Source of the DNA: Hyphomicrobiales bacterium
GTDB lineage: Bacteria > Pseudomonadota > Alphaproteobacteria > Micropepsales > Micropepsaceae
Reading direction: 5' to 3'
DNA length: 11,159 nucleotides
Assembly: GCA_017849395.1 (NCBI GenBank)
Contig: JAFIHO010000334.1
Location: forward strand, 1-11,159
The notes under the pieces are model-generated. The model was not told the origin of the DNA. It worked only from the letters and a program-made list of their open reading frames with translations, and did no database searches. Every line of letters starts with the position of its first letter. Within the stretch, counting starts at the first letter, position 1. Of this stretch, positions 5,723 to 11,159 are shown in pieces. The position numbers and the translations under genes were made by a program.

Positions 5723-7012
5723 ATGGCAGAGTTGGGTTTCGCTCGTTCGGCGGCGCTTGTGGCCGAGAGCGCGAAGCATATCGCGGGCGGCATCAACAGC
5801 AATTTCCGCATCGGGATGCAGGGCGGCCCGCTGGTGTTCGAGCGGGGCGAAGGCCCTTATCTGATCGACGCCGATGGCAACCGGCTGATCGATTATTATT
5901 GCGGCATGGGCGCGACCGTTCTGGGCCACACGCCCCCGGGCGTGATCGCGGCGGTGAAGGATCAGGTCGAGCGCGGCATCCTGTTCGCGGGCCAGACGGA
6001 AATAGAATTCGAGGCCGCGCGCATCATCTGCGAGCGCATTCCCTCGGCGCAGCGTATCCGCTTCGGATCGTCGGGCTCGGAAGTGGCGCAGGCGGCGATG
6101 CGGCTGGCGCGCGCCGCAACCAGACGGCACATTATCCTGAAATTCGAAGGCCATTATCACGGCTGGTTCGACAATATCCTGTGGTCCACCGCGCCCGCAC
6201 AGAATGCGGCGGGGCCTGAGGATGCGCCGGTGCCGGTGGCGGGCAGCGTGGGCCAGGAGCCTGTCGCGGGTCTGGAAGTGATGGGCTGGAACGATCTGCC
6301 CAAGCTGGAAGCGCGGCTGGCGAAAGGCGATATCGCGGCGGTGCTGATGGAGCCCGCCATGTGCAACCAGGGCGCCATCGCGCCGGGCGCGGGCTATCTG
6401 GAAGGCGCGCTGGCCGCGTGCCGCAAGCATGGCTCTCTGCTGATCTGCGACGAGGTGATCACCGGCTTCCGCCTGGGCCGCAGCGGCGCGCAGGGGCGTT
6501 TCGGCGTCACGCCCGATCTGTCGCTGTTCGCCAAGGCGATCGCCAATGGTTTTCCCGTCGCGGCGCTGGCGGGGCGCGGCGACCTGCTGGACCTGTTCGT
6601 GACGGGCGGCGTGCTGCATGGCGGCACCTTCAACGCCCAGCCCGTGGCGATGGCGGCGCTGGTCGCCACCCAGAACGGCCTGACGCCGGAACATTATGAA
6701 AAGAGCGGCAAGCGCGGCGTGCGGCTGCGCGACGGCATCGCCGCGATCCTGCGCGAGACGGGGATCAAGGCGCAGGTCACCGGCTTCGAACTGATGTTCC
6801 ATGTCGGTTTCGGGCTGGAAGCGCCCGCGCGCAACTATCGCGACCTGCTCAGGACCGACAAGGCGCTCTATGCGAAATTCGCCCATGCGCTGCTGAAGCG
6901 CGGCGTGCGGGTGCTGGAGCGCGGCGCCTGGTTCGTCTCCTCCGAGCATGACGATGCGGTGATCGACCGGACGCTGGATGCAGTGCGCGGCGCGGCGCGC
7001 GACATCACCTGA
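5723..7012 (+). CDS. Class III PLP-dependent aminotransferase (glutamate-1-semialdehyde aminomutase-like)
   Basis: A 429-residue fold-type I PLP enzyme, the usual size for glutamate-1-semialdehyde aminomutases and related aminotransferases. ATG 5723 follows GGGGGAGAAGG (5711-5721). Visible landmarks are the substrate-side loop YYCGMGATVLGH (58-69), the phosphate-binding GSSGSE (115-120), GHYHGW (143-148) with the ring-stacking aromatic, Glu210, the DEVITGFR motif (243-250) with Asp243 binding the pyridine nitrogen, the Schiff-base Lys271 in LFAKAIANGFPVAA, and Thr302 in HGGTFN. The HemL housekeeping enzyme normally has a GKxIGGGxP-type lysine motif; KAIANGFP here differs, so this is probably a catabolic or secondary-metabolic relative rather than hemL. 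It starts 19 bp after the second GIN gene but probably belongs functionally with the M81/ABC genes. Its 3' end overlaps the convergent membrane gene by 8 bp. Substrate unknown. Confidence 0.87.
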   Translation: MAELGFARSAALVAESAKHIAGGINSNFRIGMQGGPLVFERGEGPYLIDADGNRLIDYYCGMGATVLGHTPPGVIAAVKDQVERGILFAGQTEIEFEAARIICERIPSAQRIRFGSSGSEVAQAAMRLARAATRRHIILKFEGHYHGWFDNILWSTAPAQNAAGPEDAPVPVAGSVGQEPVAGLEVMGWNDLPKLEARLAKGDIAAVLMEPAMCNQGAIAPGAGYLEGALAACRKHGSLLICDEVITGFRLGRSGAQGRFGVTPDLSLFAKAIANGFPVAALAGRGDLLDLFVTGGVLHGGTFNAQPVAMAALVATQNGLTPEHYEKSGKRGVRLRDGIAAILRETGIKAQVTGFELMFHVGFGLEAPARNYRDLLRTDKALYAKFAHALLKRGVRVLERGAWFVSSEHDDAVIDRTLDAVRGAARDIT

Positions 7013-7826
7013 TCTTCTGCACGATCAGCAAGGTCAGCGCCTGGGCGAGCATCGCCGCCGCCAGTGGCACGCCGAAGGCCAGCCACAGGCTGCCATGGCC
7101 CAGCAGATGGAATACGCCGAAGCAGAAGATCGCGATCGGCACGACGCCAAGCGCCATGCCCGACACCGCCTCCTGCACGGCGCGGGGGCCGTGCTCGACA
7201 TGGTTGGAGATGGCCACGATGGAGCCGACCACCGGAAAGGTGGTGAAGGTGCCCGACCAGCGCGGCCCCAGCGCGCCCGCCAGTTGCGCAACGGCGAAGG
7301 TGAGCGCCGCGCCCGCGATCATGCGCACCGCAAGCCGCGACCAGCTGAATTCGCGCTGTTCGTCCGACAATTTCACCCGGGAATGAAACGACACCGCCAG
7401 CAGCGCGATGATGAAGGGGATCAACTCCAGCAGAGGGGAGCGGCCCTGGACCGTCACCACCAGCAGCGCCATCGCGCCCCAGACCAGGAAACTCGCCAGC
7501 GCGGCGGGGACCCAGCCCCGGCTCTGCGCGCACCAGCCATAGGTGGTGACGAAGGTCAGCCATGGCACCAGGCCGAAAAACGCCGCCTTGGCCGCCGCCG
7601 CGCCGAAGGGCACGCCCTGCTCCATGGTGACGAGCAGCAGCAGCGGCGCGGCGATGACCGGAAAGCCTGACAGCCAGCCCGCCGCGCGGGGGCCGTGCAC
7701 CCGTTCGGTCACGCCCAGCAGCAGCACCGCCAGGGGCACGACGATCAGTTTCAGGATTAACAGAAGCGCCCCCGCATTTTGGGCGGTGGTGTGCGCCAGC
7801 CCGCACGGCCTTGCAATAGGGCTCAA
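7005..7826 (-). CDS. Polytopic membrane protein of unknown function with internal duplication
   Basis: I do not recognise a named family. The frame encodes about 273 residues if it starts at TTG 7824-7826, with about eight or nine hydrophobic segments (roughly 20-40, 47-67, 75-98, 104-126, 131-147, 166-186, 190-207, 217-240, 246-268). Two halves align without gaps at an offset of 142 residues: GPRAAGWLSGFPVI (45-58) with GPRWSGTFTTFPVV (187-200), Glu69-Gly71 with Glu211-Gly213, and GLVP (85-88) with GVVP (227-230). This indicates an ancient gene duplication as in two-repeat transporters. The start is uncertain. There is no in-frame ATG before Met68 and no good ribosome binding site before the TTG. 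A CTG near 7757 preceded by GGGGGCG, or the GTG at 7737-7739, are alternatives. Coding is supported by hydrophobic periodicity and the repeat. Transport or permease activity is only a guess. Confidence 0.78.
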   Translation of the reverse strand: MSPIARPCGLAHTTAQNAGALLLILKLIVVPLAVLLLGVTERVHGPRAAGWLSGFPVIAAPLLLLVTMEQGVPFGAAAAKAAFFGLVPWLTFVTTYGWCAQSRGWVPAALASFLVWGAMALLVVTVQGRSPLLELIPFIIALLAVSFHSRVKLSDEQREFSWSRLAVRMIAGAALTFAVAQLAGALGPRWSGTFTTFPVVGSIVAISNHVEHGPRAVQEAVSGMALGVVPIAIFCFGVFHLLGHGSLWLAFGVPLAAAMLAQALTLLIVQKIR

Positions 7827-7840
7827 AACGGAAAACGATA
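7811..7840 (+). promoter_or_regulatory. Weak candidate promoter for the M81/ABC genes
   Basis: TTGCAA (7811-7816) is followed at 18-bp spacing by ACGATA (7835-7840). The region 7814-7860 is A-rich compared with its surroundings, as expected of a promoter. The nearest purine-rich ribosome binding candidate, GGGGAG (7846-7851), is 17 nt from the ATG at 7869, which is too far to be ideal. Weak evidence. Confidence 0.3.
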
Positions 7841-7868
7841 AAGCTGGGGAGCAACAAACGGGCGTCGT

Positions 7869-9353
7869 ATGACCAGGGTCTTTCTTGCGGGCATTTTCCA
7901 CGAAACCCACAGCTTCTCCGGCCAGCCGACCGGGATCGAGGGATTTGTAATACATAGGGGCAGGCAATTGCTGGACCGGGCCGGCGACGCCTCGCAGGTG
8001 GACGGATTCCTGACCGTCGCCAAGCGCGAGGGGTGGGAGATCGTGCCCAGCGTTACCTATACCGGCGGCGCATCCGGCACGGTGGATCACGCCGTCTTCG
8101 AGGCGTTCTGGTCCGAGGTGAAGCCGGTGCTGGAAAAGGCGCTGGCGCAAGGGCTGGATGCGATCCATCTGTCGCTGCATGGCGCGATGGTGACCAGCGC
8201 CTGCGACGATCCCGAAGGCGAGTTGATGGAACGCATCCGCGCCATGCCGGGGGCGGAAAAGCTGCCTCTGTATGGCGTGTGCGACCTGCACGGCACGCTG
8301 ACGCCGAAAATGGGCGCGCTGTCGGATTGCCTGATCTTCTATCGCGAATGTCCCCACACCGACGCCTATGACAGCGCGGTGCTCTCCACCGAATTGCTGG
8401 CGCGTTGCCTGAAGACCGGAATCCGGCCCAAGCATCGCGTTCTGGTGACGCCCATCGTGTGGCCGCCTACCGGCACCGGCACCAAGGACGGGCCGATGCG
8501 CGCGCTGGAGGATGCGGCGCGGCGGCTGGAGCGGACGGTGCCGGGCGCGCTGGCGGTGAATGTGGTGGGCGGCTATGCCTTTTCCGACGTGCCCAATGCG
8601 GGCGTGGCGTTCAGCATCATCACCGAGGGCAGCGAGGAGGACGCCAATGCGGCGCTGGCCGAACTGGGCCGCATCGCCTGGGACATGCGCCATGGCGGCA
8701 TCCCGGCGGAACATGATCTCGATGCCGTGATGCGCGATTTCAAGCCGGGCAAGGGTCCGGTGCTGGTGGTGGAACCGGCCGACAATATCGGCGGCGGCGC
8801 GCCGGGCGATTGCACCGAAGTGCTGCGCGCCATGGTGAAATACGACATCCAGGGCGCGGGCATCACCATGGCCGACAAGGAGGCCGTGGCGGCGTTGCAG
8901 GATGTGCCCATCGGCGGGCGCAAGACACTGGCCATCGGCGGCAAGGGCAGCCCGCTCGATCCGGGGCCGCTGACTTTGGAAGTCGAACTGATCTCGCGCA
9001 GCGACGGCGTGTTCGAACTGGAAGACCATCATTCCCATCTGGTGGGATCGCTGGGCAAGATCATCAATATGGGGCCTTCGGCGGTGGTGCGTCATCGCGG
9101 CATCACCATCCTGCTCACCAGCAAGAAACTGCCGCCCTTCGATCTGGGCCAGTGGCGCAGCCAGGGGATCAATCCCGAAGACCTCAGCATGATCGGCATC
9201 AAGGCTGCGGTCGGCCATCGCGTGGCGTATGAACCCATTGCGTCGGGCAGCTTCACCGTATCGACCGCCGGTCCCTGCACATCGGATGTGACCCGGCTGC
9301 CCTACAAGCATTTGCGGCGGCCCGTTTTCCCCCTGGACCGGCTGGAGGGATAG
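7869..9353 (+). CDS. M81-family (MlrC-like) zinc metallopeptidase
   Basis: A 494-residue enzyme of the M81 family, whose best-known member MlrC (microcystinase C) cleaves linearised microcystin and its tetrapeptide product. The N-terminal domain carries HETH (11-14), LHGAM (103-107), CDLHGTLT (138-145) and ECPHTD (160-165). Asp139, His141 and His163 have the Asp-x-His...His arrangement of the zinc ligands. The C-terminal MlrC_C domain contains VEPADNIGGGAPGD (301-314). There is no signal peptide, so it is cytoplasmic. ATG 7869 gives the normal N-terminus and no alternative in-frame start lies just upstream. The next gene starts 2 bp after its stop and is a peptide-type ABC binding protein, so imported peptides or amides are the likely substrates. 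Many M81 members outside the mlr cluster have unknown substrates. The mlrA, mlrB and mlrD genes are not in this window. Confidence 0.9.
   Translation: MTRVFLAGIFHETHSFSGQPTGIEGFVIHRGRQLLDRAGDASQVDGFLTVAKREGWEIVPSVTYTGGASGTVDHAVFEAFWSEVKPVLEKALAQGLDAIHLSLHGAMVTSACDDPEGELMERIRAMPGAEKLPLYGVCDLHGTLTPKMGALSDCLIFYRECPHTDAYDSAVLSTELLARCLKTGIRPKHRVLVTPIVWPPTGTGTKDGPMRALEDAARRLERTVPGALAVNVVGGYAFSDVPNAGVAFSIITEGSEEDANAALAELGRIAWDMRHGGIPAEHDLDAVMRDFKPGKGPVLVVEPADNIGGGAPGDCTEVLRAMVKYDIQGAGITMADKEAVAALQDVPIGGRKTLAIGGKGSPLDPGPLTLEVELISRSDGVFELEDHHSHLVGSLGKIINMGPSAVVRHRGITILLTSKKLPPFDLGQWRSQGINPEDLSMIGIKAAVGHRVAYEPIASGSFTVSTAGPCTSDVTRLPYKHLRRPVFPLDRLEG
9344..9350 (+). promoter_or_regulatory. Strong ribosome binding site for the binding-protein gene, inside the M81 gene
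   Basis: GGAGGGA lies 5 nt before ATG 9356 and within the last codons of the M81 gene, which supports this start and translational coupling of the two genes. Confidence 0.7.
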
Positions 9354-9355
9354 GC

Positions 9356-10924
9356 ATGTGGGACCGCCGCGCGATGCTGGGCGCGGGCGCGTCGCTTGCG
9401 GTGCCGGAATTCGCCGCGGCGAAGGACCGGCGCACCACGCTGAATGCGATGCTGCCGTCCGAGCTGCCGCATCTGTGCTATCCGCTGCTGAACAACCGGC
9501 AGATGCAGGAGATATGCGGCAACATCAATGAATCCCTGCTGCTGTTCGACTGGCAGTTCAAGCCGCATCCCAATCTGGCGCGCGCCTTCGAGGTTTCGCC
9601 GGACGGGCTGACATATACATTCCATATCCAGCCCGGCGTGCGCTGGCATGACGGCACGCCCTTCACGGCGCGCGATGTGGTGTTCAGTTGCGATGTGATG
9701 CTGCGCGAACTCAATCCGCGCAGCCGCGCCGCCCTGAGCCGCTGCGAGACGATCACCGCGAAAGACGCGATGACGGCGGTGTTCAGGCTGCGCGAGCCGT
9801 TCAACGCCTTTCTTCTGTCGCTGATGGCGTCCACCGCGCCGATGATGCCCGCCCATATCTATGAAGGCACGGATTTCCGCACCAATCCCTTCAATGTGAA
9901 GCCCATCGGCACCGGCCCGTTCAGGTTCCAGCGCTGGTCGCGCGGCCAGTTCGTGCATCTGGTGCGCAACCGGGATTACTGGCGCGGCGCGCCGCAACTC
10001 ACCGATATCTATTTCCGTCTGTGCCCCACGCCGGAACAGCGCATGGTCGCGCTGGAAACGGGCGCGGTGGACGTCGGCTTTGCCGACGATATCGACGCGG
10101 TCGTCACCGCGCGGCTGCTGGCGAATCCTCGGCTGGCCGCGTCCACCAAGGCCTATGACGGCACCGGCGAGATCACGGTGATGGAGATGAACCAGCGCCG
10201 CTGGCCCTTCAGCGATGTGCGCTTCCGCCGGGCCTTCATGCCTGCGGTTGACCGGGAGTCCCTGGTCAAGGCGATCAATTTCGGCCAGGGCAAGGTGGCG
10301 CACAGCCCGACCCCCTCGACCGCGCCCTATCACGATGAGCGCGCCGTGACGAAGTATGAGTATAATCCCGCGCGCGCCCGCGCCCTGCTGGACGAGATGG
10401 GGCTGAAGCCGAAGCGCGGCGGCATCCGTCATTCCTTCCGCATGATGAAGGTGCCCGATGGCGGCGGCACATGGAGCCGCGGCAGCCAGTATGTGCGCCA
10501 GGCGATGGCCGAAGTCGGGCTGGACATGCAGCTGGAGTCGGTCGACTGGGCCACCTTCGGCCGCCGCAGCGGCAACTGGGAATTCGACATGGATTGCAAC
10601 GCCTATGGCGAATATGGCGATCCGGCCATCGGCACGTCGCGCTTCTTCCTGTCGTCCAACATCCGCAAGGGCGTGCCGCAGTCCAATATCCAGGGCTATG
10701 TGAATCCGGAGGTGGACGCGCTGTTCGCCAAGGCCTCGGCCGCCATTCAGCCCGAGGAGGCGCAACGTCATTACAGCGACATCCAGCGCATCCTGACCCG
10801 CGACGTGGCGATGATGTGGATGTTCGAGCGCAGGCCGAACCTGTTCTACAATCGCCGCCTGCGCGATGTGGTCAACGGGCCCAACGGTCCCTGTGACGGG
10901 CTGGGACGGGTCACGCTGGCATGA
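9356..10924 (+). CDS. ABC transporter substrate-binding protein, peptide/nickel class (SBP_bac_5)
   Basis: A 522-residue periplasmic binding protein of the DppA/OppA/NikA type. The N-terminus has a twin-arginine pair (DRRAML, residues 3-8), then a short hydrophobic stretch and FAAA (19-22). It looks like a Tat-type signal, though the hydrophobic part is short. The family signature is clear at about 74-107: ARAFEVSPDGLTYTFHIQPG, then VRWHDGTPFTARDV. The IGTGPFRF segment common in this family appears near 185-192, and the C-terminal lobe ends normally. It starts 2 bp after the M81 stop and its TGA overlaps the ATG of the permease (10921-10924). It presumably delivers a peptide-like substrate to the DppB-like permease for cleavage by the M81 enzyme. 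The actual ligand cannot be read from sequence. Confidence 0.93.
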   Translation: MWDRRAMLGAGASLAVPEFAAAKDRRTTLNAMLPSELPHLCYPLLNNRQMQEICGNINESLLLFDWQFKPHPNLARAFEVSPDGLTYTFHIQPGVRWHDGTPFTARDVVFSCDVMLRELNPRSRAALSRCETITAKDAMTAVFRLREPFNAFLLSLMASTAPMMPAHIYEGTDFRTNPFNVKPIGTGPFRFQRWSRGQFVHLVRNRDYWRGAPQLTDIYFRLCPTPEQRMVALETGAVDVGFADDIDAVVTARLLANPRLAASTKAYDGTGEITVMEMNQRRWPFSDVRFRRAFMPAVDRESLVKAINFGQGKVAHSPTPSTAPYHDERAVTKYEYNPARARALLDEMGLKPKRGGIRHSFRMMKVPDGGGTWSRGSQYVRQAMAEVGLDMQLESVDWATFGRRSGNWEFDMDCNAYGEYGDPAIGTSRFFLSSNIRKGVPQSNIQGYVNPEVDALFAKASAAIQPEEAQRHYSDIQRILTRDVAMMWMFERRPNLFYNRRLRDVVNGPNGPCDGLGRVTLA

Positions 10925-11159
10925 CCTCGCGCCTGCGCTACATCCTGATGCGGCTTGTCCGCACGGTGGCCGTGACGCTGGCGGTCGTGTGCCTGAGCTT
11001 TTTCCTGATCCGCCTGGCGCCGGGCGACGCCGCCGAAGTGATGGCGGGGCAGGGCGGCTATTCCGACGAGGCTTATATAAAGGCGCTGCGGGCCGAGTAT
11101 GGGCTGGACCAGCCGCTGCCGGTGCAGTTCGGCCGCTATCTGGGCGCGGTGCTGCGCGG
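10921..11159 (+). CDS. ABC transporter permease, DppB-like, 5' part
   Basis: The frame is open from ATG 10921 to the right edge (79 codons) and continues beyond it. It begins MTSRLRYILMRLVRTVAVTL and proceeds through a first membrane segment (about 13-31) to FFLIRLAPGDAAEVMAGQGG. It then has the AEYGLDQPLPVQFGRYLG segment (about 58-75). These are the hallmark N-terminal features of dipeptide/oligopeptide permeases of the DppB/OppB type, especially RLAPGD and YGLDQPLPVQ. The start overlaps the binding-protein stop as ATGA. The second permease and the ATPases are expected to the right of the window. Confidence 0.93.
   Translation, partial: MTSRLRYILMRLVRTVAVTLAVVCLSFFLIRLAPGDAAEVMAGQGGYSDEAYIKALRAEYGLDQPLPVQFGRYLGAVLR

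Noticed and set aside
5687..6949. 420-codon open frame on the - strand opposite the aminotransferase
   Set aside because: Composition is Arg/His/Gln-rich and low in hydrophobic order. The + strand has all PLP-enzyme motifs.
7005..7857. Alternative minus-strand frame starting at ATG 7857 and covering the membrane gene
   Set aside because: Its translation is Arg/Gly-rich without membrane segments; the neighbouring frame has the hydrophobic pattern and internal repeat.
7827..9311. Long minus-strand extension of the membrane-protein frame, opposite the M81 gene
   Set aside because: Only the part up to about 7826 looks like a membrane protein. The extension is His/Arg/Gln-rich antisense of M81 and is due to absence of stop codons in high-GC DNA.
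9302..10771. 489-codon open frame on the - strand opposite the substrate-binding protein gene
   Set aside because: Same kind of antisense composition; no domain seen, and the + strand gene is unambiguous.

Overview
The window is high-GC DNA, roughly 63-65% by eye, densely packed with genes and free of rRNA, tRNA, CRISPR or insertion-sequence signatures. The gene types suggest an alphaproteobacterium, most likely of the Sphingomonadales (inference): a TonB-dependent receptor with a compact plug, GIN-domain (DUF2807) envelope proteins and an MlrC-like M81 peptidase. No marker gene is present, so genus cannot be assigned.

Layout. (1) 1-743, + strand: 3' part of a hybrid histidine kinase, comprising the ATPase domain and a C-terminal receiver. 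(2) 744-800: a short gap filled by an imperfect palindrome between convergent genes. (3) 801-2798, - strand: a TonB-dependent outer-membrane receptor. (4) 2799-2908: a divergent promoter region with a perfect 7+7 bp inverted repeat. (5) 2909-5703, + strand: a compact four-gene unit of GIN-domain protein, PadR repressor, HAAS/DUF1700-type membrane protein and a second, longer GIN-domain protein. (6) 5723-7012, + strand: a class III PLP aminotransferase resembling glutamate-1-semialdehyde aminomutase. (7) 7005-7826, - strand: an unrecognised polytopic membrane protein with an internal 142-residue duplication. (8) 7869 to the right edge, + strand: an M81 (MlrC-like) metallopeptidase, a peptide/nickel-type ABC substrate-binding protein and the start of a DppB-like permease, with 2-bp spacing and then an ATGA overlap.

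How the genes may work together (inference). The PadR-HAAS-adhesin arrangement recalls the PadR-DUF1700-DUF4097 envelope-sensing operons of Firmicutes. Here PadR and the HAAS protein lie between two paralogous beta-helix proteins, one apparently secreted and one membrane-anchored. The only clear operator-like palindrome lies where it could repress both this operon and the divergent receptor gene. The right-hand part looks like a uptake-and-cleavage module for a peptide or amidated compound: ABC import, zinc amidohydrolysis by the M81 enzyme, and amino-group processing by the aminotransferase. Its substrate cannot be told from sequence alone.

The most noteworthy points are the GIN-PadR-HAAS-GIN unit with its shared operator and structured padR leader, and the duplicated membrane protein.
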